Assembly (NCBI GenBank): GCA_964496595.1
Contig: CAZCAI010000035.1
Span: forward strand, 1 to 30,985
DNA from: JAAAOZ01 sp964496595
GTDB taxonomy: Bacteria > Chloroflexota > Anaerolineae > B4-G1 > SLSP01
DNA length: 30,985 nucleotides
Reading direction: 5' to 3'
Both the position numbers and the translations under genes were made by a program. The stretch's first letter is position 1. The number at the start of each line of letters is the position of its first letter. A model generated the notes under the pieces. It had not been told where the DNA came from, did no database searches, and saw nothing but the letters and a program-made list of their open reading frames with translations. This document shows positions 25,206 through 30,985 of this stretch, one piece after another.

Positions 25206-25301
25206 AGGTTGAAAGTTACAAGTTAAAGCAAGATGTCGTAACGTGCAACTTTCAACTTGCAACTTGCAACTTGCAACTTTTAACTTGTAACTTGTAACTT
25301 A
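25191..25301. repeat. Inverted pair of heptanucleotide arrays between hdrA and hdrCB
   Basis: Five AAAGTTG-type units (25191-25225) are followed after 20 bases by eight CAACTTG-type units (25246-25301), the complement of the first array. The transcript can fold into a long imperfect stem. The first array supplies the last codons and stop of hdrA (K V E S stop); the second ends 5 bases before the CAGGAGG ribosome binding site of hdrCB. Confidence 0.8.
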
Positions 25302-25314
25302 TTCAGGAGGTAGG

Positions 25315-26502
25315 ATGGATCAAAAATCAGCGGCGATGGACGAGCGCATCATCACCTTGGATGACGAGGTGTGGGAAAAGCTGATCGAATTGACCGCGGG
25401 CGCCGCGGCGGTTTGCTATCAGTGCGGGACCTGCACGGCCACGTGCCCCTGGGGCCTGGTGAGCGAAGAGACGGTTTCCGTGCGCGACTTGATCCGGCGG
25501 GTGCAGCTCGGTCTGGAGTTGGATGATAGGCTATGGCTCTGCACCTCCTGCGCGCAGTGCGAGGCCTACTGCCCGCGCGACGTGCCCATCGCCGAGGTCT
25601 TCCGCGCGCTGCGGTACATCGATTGGCAGCGCAACACACCGCCGGAGGGCCTGCCCTCGCTGCTCTGGTCGGTCTACTGGAACGATAACCCGTGGGAGCA
25701 GCCGCCCTCGCAGCGGGCCGCGTGGGCGCAGGATCTGGCGCTCCCGGCCTTCGATCCCGACGAGCACGAAATCCTGCTCTACGTCGGCGGCACGGCCTCC
25801 TACGACACGCGCGCGCAGCAGGTGGCCGTGGCGCTGGTGCGCTTGCTTCGCGCGGCCGGCGTGGCGTTCGGTGTGTTGGGCGACGCCGAACCGCCCAGCG
25901 GCGCGGAGGTGCGGGATGTGGGACATCAGCCCTACTTCGAAGAAATCGTCGCGCACACCACGGAGGTCTTCCGCGAGCGCGGCGTCACGCGGCTCGTGAC
26001 GCTCTCCCCGCACAGCTATGACGCCTTCCGCCAGCACTATCCTGATGAGTTTGAGCCGTTGCACTACACGCAATATCTGGCCCAGCTTCTGGCCGATGAG
26101 CGGCTTTCATTTAAGCAGCCGGTCGAGCTTGCCGTCACCTTTCACGATCCATGCTACCTGGCGCGGCACAACGCCGAGATCGCAGCGCCGCGCGCGGTGC
26201 TGCGCGCCATTCCCGGCCTCGACCTGATCGAGATGGCGGATGCCGGCATCGACACGCTCTGCTGTGGCGGTGGCGGCGGTCGGATGTGGCTGGAGACCGA
26301 GCCGAACGAGCGCTTCGCCGATCTGCGCGTGCAAGAGGCGTTGGATACCAAGGCGACGATCTTGGCGACGGCGTGCCCGTTCTGCATCGCTTGCCTGGAG
26401 GACAGCCTCAAAGCCCAGAAGATCGCGGCCCTGCGCGTGCTGGACATCGCGGAGATCGCGGCGTTGGCGGTGGGGAGTTCAAAGTTGCAAGTTGAAGGTT
26501 GA
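25315..26502 (+). CDS. HdrC-HdrB-like fused Fe-S oxidoreductase with one intact CCG domain
   Basis: A 395-residue soluble protein; ATG at 25315 after GGAGG. The HdrC-like N-terminus has two [4Fe-4S] motifs (C34, C37, C40, C44 and C76, C79, C82, C86). The HdrB-like part should hold two CCG domains. The second is complete: C280, 35 residues, C316-C317, 36 residues, C354-X2-C357. The first keeps the canonical spacing but its ligands are G159, P194-S195, S231 and S234, so it should not bind a noncubane cluster. The fold words around it (LLYVGGTASYD, TLSPHSYDAF) still match the family. It probably docks on HdrA and passes electrons to an unknown acceptor or to EtfAB. The last residues (KLQVEG) come from a heptanucleotide repeat. 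HdrD/GlpC-like proteins are the closest alternatives, but there are no membrane segments. Confidence 0.9.
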   Translation: MDQKSAAMDERIITLDDEVWEKLIELTAGAAAVCYQCGTCTATCPWGLVSEETVSVRDLIRRVQLGLELDDRLWLCTSCAQCEAYCPRDVPIAEVFRALRYIDWQRNTPPEGLPSLLWSVYWNDNPWEQPPSQRAAWAQDLALPAFDPDEHEILLYVGGTASYDTRAQQVAVALVRLLRAAGVAFGVLGDAEPPSGAEVRDVGHQPYFEEIVAHTTEVFRERGVTRLVTLSPHSYDAFRQHYPDEFEPLHYTQYLAQLLADERLSFKQPVELAVTFHDPCYLARHNAEIAAPRAVLRAIPGLDLIEMADAGIDTLCCGGGGGRMWLETEPNERFADLRVQEALDTKATILATACPFCIACLEDSLKAQKIAALRVLDIAEIAALAVGSSKLQVEG

Positions 26503-26513
26503 AAGTTAAAAGC
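26481..26513. repeat. Heptanucleotide repeat block overlapping the end of hdrCB
   Basis: AAAGTTG, CAAGTTG, AAGGTTG and AAAGTTA run across the stop codon at 26500-26502 and encode the C-terminal KLQVEG. Confidence 0.75.
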
Positions 26514-26523
26514 TTTCTGCTCG

Positions 26524-26627
26524 TTATATTGTCCATTTGTCGCTTTGCTGATTTGTCGCTTTGCTGATTTGCCGTTTTGTTGCTTTGTTGATTTGCTGTT
26601 TTGCTGCTTTGCTAATTTGTGCATTTG
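26524..26627. repeat. Octanucleotide repeat array (NNNNTTTG), 13 units
   Basis: Thirteen perfect-length eight-base units, nearly all ending TTTG (TCGCTTTG, CTGATTTG and so on; the first, TTATATTG, is degenerate), fill the hdrCB-etfA gap up to the etfA ribosome binding site. The period differs from the seven-base arrays elsewhere in the operon, but it recalls the CAAA-type units near 10174. Confidence 0.85.
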
Positions 26628-26643
26628 ATTCGAGGAGCCGTGT

Positions 26644-27651
26644 ATGGTGCAATCCCTCTATGGCGTGGATGAGGCCCAGGACGTGATCTGGGTCTTTCTG
26701 GAACAGCGAGACGGCGCGTTGGCCGGGGTTTCGCTGGAGTTGCTGGCCAGGGGCCGCGAGTTGGCGGATCAGTTGGGGTGGCCGCTGGCGGGCTTGCTGC
26801 TTGGGGATCAGGTCGCGCCACTGGCCGAGACGGCCATCGCCCACGGCGCGGATCGCGTCTGGCTGATCGAACATCCCGACCTGGCGACCTTCACCGTGGA
26901 GCCGGCCACCGAGGCCGCGCAGCAGGCGATCACAGCGGAGCGACCCAGCATCCTGCTCTTCGGCGCCACGCCCAACGGGCGCGATCTGGCGGGGCGATTG
27001 GCCGTGCGGCTGCGCACGGGCCTCAACGCCGACTGCACCGCTCTCCGCGTCGATGTGGAGCGCGGCGTGCTCATCAGCGAGGTCTCCGGCTTCGGCGGCG
27101 GCGTGCTGGCCCTGATCGAGATCGAGCAGCACCGGCCGCAGATGGCGACCGTGCGTCCCGGCGTCTTCCTGGCGGGCGAGCCGGACGCGATGCGCGCGGG
27201 CGAGGTGCGGCAGTTCGGCGTGACGATTTCCGCATTGGCGCGCCGGACGCGCGTGGTGGAGCACGTCGTGGGCGAGGGGGTCGATCTCACGCAGGCGCCG
27301 GTGTTGGTCGTGGGGGGGCGCGGCGTCGATGGGGAGTTCGCGATGCTGCGCGAGCTGGCCGATCTGCTGGGGGGCGAGGTCGGCGCGACCCGCCCGCCGG
27401 TGGATGAGGGCCACATCGAGCGCGCGCGCCAAATCGGCCAGACGGGCGTGGTCTGCCGGCCCAAGGTGGCGATTGTCTGCGGGGTCAGCGGCGCGTTTCA
27501 TTTTGTCGTGGGCATCCAGGAGGCCGAGACCGTCATCGCCATCAACTCCGATCCCGACGCGCCGATCTTCGACTTCGCGGACTACGGCATCGTGGGCGAC
27601 GTGCACGACATCATCCCCCGGCTGATCGAGACGTTGAAGACCCCACACTGA
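26644..27651 (+). CDS. etfA: Electron transfer flavoprotein subunit alpha
   Basis: A 335-residue EtfA; ATG at 26644 with GAGGAG about 6 bases upstream. The N-terminal DVIWVFLEQRDGALAGVSLELL, LLFGATPNGRDLAGRLAVRL and HRPQMATVRPGVF are typical. The C-terminal FAD domain has GATRPPVDEGH, RQIGQTG, the CGVSGAFHF loop (279-287) and AINSDPDAPIFDFADYGIVGD. Two conserved segments are altered: the usual RPAFGGN is VSGFGGG, and SGAIQH is SGAFHF, so the Gln-His next to the flavin in classical ETFs is His-Phe. The protein pairs with EtfB just downstream. Its place after hdrA and hdrCB suggests it replaces the hydrogenase or formate dehydrogenase partner of other Hdr complexes. No acyl-CoA dehydrogenase gene is adjacent. 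Confidence 0.92.
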   Translation: MVQSLYGVDEAQDVIWVFLEQRDGALAGVSLELLARGRELADQLGWPLAGLLLGDQVAPLAETAIAHGADRVWLIEHPDLATFTVEPATEAAQQAITAERPSILLFGATPNGRDLAGRLAVRLRTGLNADCTALRVDVERGVLISEVSGFGGGVLALIEIEQHRPQMATVRPGVFLAGEPDAMRAGEVRQFGVTISALARRTRVVEHVVGEGVDLTQAPVLVVGGRGVDGEFAMLRELADLLGGEVGATRPPVDEGHIERARQIGQTGVVCRPKVAIVCGVSGAFHFVVGIQEAETVIAINSDPDAPIFDFADYGIVGDVHDIIPRLIETLKTPH

Positions 27652-27652
27652 T

Positions 27653-27708
27653 GCCAACTTCCAAGCTCCAACTTCAACTTTTAACGTTCAACTCGCAACT
27701 TATAACTG
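27653..27708. repeat. Heptanucleotide repeat block between etfA and etfB
   Basis: About eight seven-base units of the CAACTT type (GCCAACT, TCCAAGC, TCCAACT, TCAACTT and so on) fill nearly the whole gap, ending just before the GAGGT ribosome binding site of etfB. Confidence 0.75.
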
Positions 27709-27723
27709 ACGTATGAGGTAACT

Positions 27724-28524
27724 ATGCCAGATTTACACATCGTCGTCTGTGTCAAAATTGTGCCCAAGCCGGAAGAGGTGCGGGTCGATCCCGAAACCTG
27801 GCGCTTGGATCGCAGCGACGCGCGCTCGGAGATCAATCCGCCGGATATGAACGCGATGGAGGTGGCGCTGCGCCTGAAGGATCGTCACGGCGCGCGGGTG
27901 AGCATCCTCTCGATGGGGCCGCCCTTCTTCACGCCGCTGCTGCGCGTCGCGCTGGCGATGGGCGCCGATCACATCCACCTGCTCAGCGACCGCGCCTTCG
28001 CCGGCGCGGACACGCTGGCGACCACCTACACGCTGGCCCGCGCCATCGAGAAGTTGGGGGATGTCGATCTCGTGATCTGCGGCGAGGAGTCATCCGACGG
28101 CGCGACGGGGCAGGCGCCCGCCGGACTGGCCGCGTGGTTGGATTGGCCCCAGATCACGATGGTGAACGAGGTGACGCTGGACACGACCTCGGCGACGGTT
28201 CGGGGCCGCCGCGAGTTGGAGGGCGGCCACGAGGTATTGGCCGCGCCGCTGCCCGCCGTGCTCTCGGTACAGACCGCCGCGAACGAGCCGCGCTTTATGG
28301 ACTTCGAGCTGAAGCCGTGGGCCTTCGCGGAGGGGCGCACGACCGTCTGGGATCAAGCGGCCCTGGCGGCGGACGCGGCCTACTTGGGCATCGACGGCTC
28401 GCCGACGCAGGTTTCCGGCCTGACGGAGGCGCCGACTCGCGCGCGTAAGCGCCAGATGCTGGAGGGCGACATCGACGAGATGGTGACGCAACTCTCTGCC
28501 TTACTGGCGCGCTATGATGTATGA
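27724..28524 (+). CDS. etfB: Electron transfer flavoprotein subunit beta
   Basis: A 266-residue EtfB; ATG at 27724 after GAGGT. VVCVKIVPKPEEVRVDPETW, INPPDMNAMEVALRLKD, SILSMGPP, ALAMGADHIHLLSDRAF, AGADTLATTYTLA and LVICGEESSDGATGQ follow the family in order. The LSDRAFAGADTLAT segment is, from memory, more like the bifurcating/anaerobe type of EtfB than the mitochondrial type. The usual GKQAIDGDTAQ is GEESSDGATGQ. With EtfA it would form the FAD heterodimer that exchanges electrons with the Hdr module. It is the last gene of the nine-gene operon; a weak terminator follows within 200 bp. Confidence 0.92.
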   Translation: MPDLHIVVCVKIVPKPEEVRVDPETWRLDRSDARSEINPPDMNAMEVALRLKDRHGARVSILSMGPPFFTPLLRVALAMGADHIHLLSDRAFAGADTLATTYTLARAIEKLGDVDLVICGEESSDGATGQAPAGLAAWLDWPQITMVNEVTLDTTSATVRGRRELEGGHEVLAAPLPAVLSVQTAANEPRFMDFELKPWAFAEGRTTVWDQAALAADAAYLGIDGSPTQVSGLTEAPTRARKRQMLEGDIDEMVTQLSALLARYDV

Positions 28525-28568
28525 GTTTTTTGGGGAGGAGAGACTGAAGTAGAGTATAGCCTTCCAAG

Positions 28569-28646
28569 CTAAGGAGTGGGACGTAAATAACTTACCCATT
28601 TCCACGGCTTCATGCACTCTAAATGGGAAAGTTATTTCCTCCTTAG
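28569..28646. repeat. 78-bp imperfect palindrome downstream of etfB
   Basis: CTAAGGAG...AAATAACTTACCCATTT on the left pairs with AAATGGGAAAGTTATTTCCTCCTTAG on the right, apart from one mismatch and an 8-base bulge. It may be another non-autonomous repeat or a stable 3' stem for the operon transcript. No second copy is seen in this window. Confidence 0.65.
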
Positions 28647-28700
28647 CCCTAAAGTCCTGCGGCAGGTGATGAGTGATCAGCCTGCGCAGGGCTTTTGTGT
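28645..28700 (+). terminator. Possible terminator of the kor-hdr-etf operon
   Basis: AGCCCT (28645-28650) pairs with AGGGCT (28688-28693), enclosing an inner GCAGG/CCTGC stem. TTTTGTGTTT follows. The stem is long and interrupted, so it is weaker than the two other terminators in the window. Confidence 0.45.
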
Positions 28701-28756
28701 TTATGAAATACGAACATGATAGTTGTAATAATTTCGGCATTTATATATGAAAACCC

Positions 28757-28785
28757 TTGACAAACGAAAGGCTATCCTATATGAT
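28757..28785 (+). promoter_or_regulatory. Near-consensus sigma-70 promoter
   Basis: TTGACA (28757-28762), a 17-bp spacer and TATGAT (28780-28785) form the best promoter match in the window. The next clear gene starts about 500 bases later (29291), so the transcript would carry a long leader containing palindromic repeat copy B. Confidence 0.6.
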
Positions 28786-28942
28786 GTTTTGTATAACCTC
28801 TTAAAACATTTTTGGGTGTATTAGTTACAGTTTTTTTATAACTATTTTTTAACTTTGACCTATCAAAGAGTTAGAAATGATCGCACCCGCAGCGCGAATG
28901 CCTCGTAACCCTTCTTTATCTCGAGTTGGATGGTCTTCTCAG

Positions 28943-29040
28943 ATAAGGCCATTCCAAGAAAATAAACCTCCTCAAAATGAGTGGTTTTCTGAGCAAAGAG
29001 TCCCAGGTTTGGCAGGTTTTAAGCCCTGGAACTACCTAAG
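28943..29040. repeat. Dispersed imperfect palindromic repeat, copy B (98 bp)
   Basis: This is the same element as 10031-10129 in opposite orientation; the 92-base core aligns without gaps. Its ends, ATAAGGCCATTCCAAGAA and the complement of CCCTGGAACTACCTAAG, are imperfect inverted repeats. Confidence 0.78.
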
Positions 29041-29290
29041 TCAATCCAACTTTTCGAGCGAAGGCCCGTTAATCTTCAAGTTCTTTTTTTTAGGTACTTT
29101 TATGTCGGCTGGATCGCGCGATTTCCTCAAGATTGAGCAGACATAAATTCTCGATGATAGATCTACGTGCAGGTGCAATCCATTTGTGATTTATTTTCCC
29201 TAAGCATGCGTCTGGCATAACCAAATCGTTATGATCAGGCGCGCCCCAAACTCAGTTAGTCCCAGCCATAAGCCGTCAAGGAGGCCCCGA

Positions 29291-30985
29291 ATGTCTTACC
29301 AGCATCGTCTTTTCAGTGTGATTTCTCTGTTGGTTGTGATTTCGATGTTAGCGTCCCCGATAGCAGCATTAGCTGCGCCGATGTCGGGGCGTTTTGCGTC
29401 TGAGGCATCTGCGCCTGCTGCGGCGGACGCCCCAGCGCCGGCTGCATCTGAGCTGGCTGCGCCGCAACCGGCGGCCCCGGCCGCGCAATTGCAGGCCGGT
29501 GTGCCGCCGCAAAATCCACCGACGGTGAATCCGTTGGTGCGGGTGCGGCAGTATACGTGGTGTTGTAGTAGCACGAACATTCGATATGAGACAAACTACA
29601 TCTTGGGGTATTTCCCTACCGGGACACCTGCTACCGTTAGGTTGTTCGATGAAAATGGAACCTGGCTTGAGGATGCTAATATCACTAGCAATATATGGTG
29701 GAGCAGTGATATAAATTATCAAGCGAATTTTTCCACCGCTATTGAGGATGGCTACACTATTCAGGTGACCGGCGGCGGCGTGACCCAAGTGGTCTATGTC
29801 AACGACCTCACGGATAGCACCGTCAATCCAGAAGATGATACCGTCAGCGGCGTGTTTGCGGGATTACCCAACACGCCGCTTCGCGTTGCTGTGGGGGCCG
29901 TCGAAAAGAAGGTGACCACCGATGGCAGCGGCAACTTCACGGCGGATTTCAGCGGGATGGTTGACATCGACTGGAATGACGTCGCCACGATTTACACTAC
30001 CAACGCCGACGGCAACCAGGTCTATTACGAGCGGGGCGCGAAAGTGATTCGCGTGCGTTGGAATGCCCTCTCATTTGACGGGGATAACATCCATGGCTAT
30101 TGGCCGGTGGACGCTACCCTGGACTTCGAGGTGGAACACGCTGGCTGGGTCGAGTCAAAGTCCGAAAGTGTATCGGCGGGCAGTGATTTCTCGATTGATT
30201 TCGATCCTATCACCGATACCGCGACGATCACGGTGACTGACGGTGTCATCACCGATGTGATCGACGTGGCGGCCGCGACCGACGTCACGCTGGACAGCTA
30301 CGCCGAGTCCGTGGGCGCTACGCTGACGGGCGTCGCTAACACGCCGGTGACCGTTTATTGGGAAGGCGCGCTGCGCGAGACGTCGACCAATGGCAGCGGC
30401 GCGTTCACGGCCAACTTTGAGGGGGATGGCGATGTCGCTGTGGGGGATACGGTCAACAGCGGCGATGACAGCTATTTCTACTACACCGAGGATGCGCATC
30501 AGGTCTATTACAGCAACCTGGGGCGCGCTTATGGTGTACGCACGCGGTGGGCCAATGGCTACAATGCGTATTATGTGGCTGGGTACTTGCCCACGCTGAA
30601 TGTGCCGGTGACGGTGACGAAGCAATCTCCAGCCTATGTGAACACGGATGCGGCCCTGGATGGAGACGGTCGCTTCCAGGTCTATATGGGAGGCAATCCC
30701 ATCACCGATACCAACACCATCACCGCCACCGACGGCGCGACGACGCGCACGGTGGACACCCCGCGTATCACGGCCATCGGCGACTATGTGAACGATACCG
30801 TCTCCGGCACCGGGCCGGCGGGCGCGCGGTTGTGGGTTAAAGTAACTAACGTTTGGCCTTACCCAGAAGAAGATGCTCTTGTGCAACCCGATGGTACATG
30901 GTCGGTTACCTTGCCGGTGAATCTGGGTACCGGTAGCAATGGCTGGGTGCGCTACACCGAACCTGACGGCGATGAGGTGTATTAT
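29291..30985 (+). CDS. Secreted repetitive beta-rich protein of unknown function (3' end beyond window)
   Basis: The frame is open to the last base, giving 565 residues. The ATG at 29291 follows AAGGAGG by 6 bases. A signal peptide (MSYQHRLFSVISLLVVISML, cleavage near AALA-AP) is followed by an Ala/Pro-rich linker (about 35-75) and then a long Asp/Thr/Val-rich region without a family I recognise. It is built from related units. A strand-turn word recurs (TDGSGNFTADF, TNGSGAFTANF, QPDGTWSVTL), preceded by GVFAGLPNTPLRVAV, TLTGVANTPVTVY or VSGTGPAGARLWV, and units end GNQVYY, AHQVYY or GDEVYY. This looks like a stalk of Ig-like or carboxypeptidase-regulatory-like beta domains. CC in YTWCCSSTNIRYETNYILG is unusual. 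It is probably a surface or extracellular structural or adhesive protein. Confidence 0.85.
   Translation, partial: MSYQHRLFSVISLLVVISMLASPIAALAAPMSGRFASEASAPAAADAPAPAASELAAPQPAAPAAQLQAGVPPQNPPTVNPLVRVRQYTWCCSSTNIRYETNYILGYFPTGTPATVRLFDENGTWLEDANITSNIWWSSDINYQANFSTAIEDGYTIQVTGGGVTQVVYVNDLTDSTVNPEDDTVSGVFAGLPNTPLRVAVGAVEKKVTTDGSGNFTADFSGMVDIDWNDVATIYTTNADGNQVYYERGAKVIRVRWNALSFDGDNIHGYWPVDATLDFEVEHAGWVESKSESVSAGSDFSIDFDPITDTATITVTDGVITDVIDVAAATDVTLDSYAESVGATLTGVANTPVTVYWEGALRETSTNGSGAFTANFEGDGDVAVGDTVNSGDDSYFYYTEDAHQVYYSNLGRAYGVRTRWANGYNAYYVAGYLPTLNVPVTVTKQSPAYVNTDAALDGDGRFQVYMGGNPITDTNTITATDGATTRTVDTPRITAIGDYVNDTVSGTGPAGARLWVKVTNVWPYPEEDALVQPDGTWSVTLPVNLGTGSNGWVRYTEPDGDEVYY

Larger units (their letters stand above)
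28525..29290. other. 766-bp spacer without a convincing protein gene
   Basis: This holds, in order, a 78-bp palindrome, a weak terminator, a strong promoter, an AT-rich stretch, palindromic repeat copy B and, at 29216-29233, the inverted repeat CATAAC-N6-GTTATG, possibly an operator or part of a promoter for the gene at 29291. An 89-codon frame at 28877-29146 runs through the repeat and lacks a ribosome binding site; I do not call it. Confidence 0.6.

Noticed and set aside
22389..25262. Long minus-strand open frames across hdrA
   Set aside because: They are antisense shadows of a GC-rich gene: Arg/His/Ala-rich, no family motifs, no ribosome binding site.
20277..27708. CRISPR array as explanation of the repeats
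   Set aside because: Units are 7-8 bases, contiguous and degenerate, with no spacers and no cas genes.
28877..29146. 89-codon frame as a small protein gene
   Set aside because: It has no ribosome binding site and its middle part is palindromic repeat copy B; the similar frame at 9799-10179 runs through copy A and into the antisense of the ThiF/MoeB gene.
28860..29290. tRNA or riboswitch in the spacer
   Set aside because: No cloverleaf, TTCGANTC box or known aptamer core could be recognised.

Overview
The window is a GC-rich piece of a draft bacterial scaffold; a run of 100 N at 11588-11687 marks an assembly gap. The gene content fits Chloroflexota of the Anaerolineae/Caldilineae type. The signs are large secreted proteins with DUF11 and lamin-tail modules and an IFLPLV-type C-terminus, a soluble HdrA/HdrCB/Etf locus, and many degenerate heptanucleotide repeats between genes. 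This assignment is an inference from gene content, not from a marker gene.

Layout. (1) 1-8540, minus strand: two tandem paralogous secreted nucleases of the ExeM/NucH type. The first is cut by the window edge. They have matching promoters and a strong terminator between them. (2) 8589-9998, minus: plsY (phospholipid synthesis) behind a ThiF/MoeB-type adenylyltransferase. (3) 10352-15608, plus: a surface-sugar operon with glucose-1-phosphate cytidylyltransferase (rfbF), a 4,6-dehydratase cut by the N gap, a second short-chain dehydrogenase/epimerase also cut by the gap, the PLP/Fe-S 3-dehydrase rfbH, a family-2 glycosyltransferase and a PfkB kinase. This is the route to a CDP-3,6-dideoxyhexose. 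A bidirectional terminator closes it. (4) 15725-17182, minus: a compact three-gene accessory cassette with a DUF2283 protein, a small unknown protein and a protein with a PD-(D/E)XK-like nuclease motif. (5) 17246-28524, plus: nine genes in one direction, korD-korA-korB-korC-gdhA-hdrA-hdrCB-etfA-etfB. (6) 28525-29290: a 766-bp spacer holding palindromic repeats, a terminator and a near-consensus promoter. (7) 29291-end, plus: a large secreted repeat protein cut by the window end.

Region 5 is the main biological unit. Glutamate dehydrogenase would form 2-oxoglutarate, and the four-subunit 2-oxoacid:ferredoxin oxidoreductase would oxidise it with ferredoxin reduction. The flavin-rich HdrA (two HdrA-like halves fused to an MvhD tail), an HdrCB-like protein and EtfAB look like a soluble electron-bifurcating or confurcating module linking ferredoxin to NAD(H) or another carrier. 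In the HdrCB-like protein every cysteine of the first CCG motif has been replaced at the exact canonical spacing, so it should carry only one noncubane cluster. The module therefore differs from a classical heterodisulfide reductase.

A second theme is repeat invasion. Seven- and eight-base degenerate tandem repeats occupy most gaps of the kor-hdr-etf operon. One 42-bp, six-unit copy lies in frame inside hdrA, and others supply the last codons of hdrA and hdrCB. Separate palindromic repeat families occur in two copies each (10031-10129 with 28943-29040; 12389-12465 with 21633-21729), and a 90-bp duplication has doubled the korB/korC junction.
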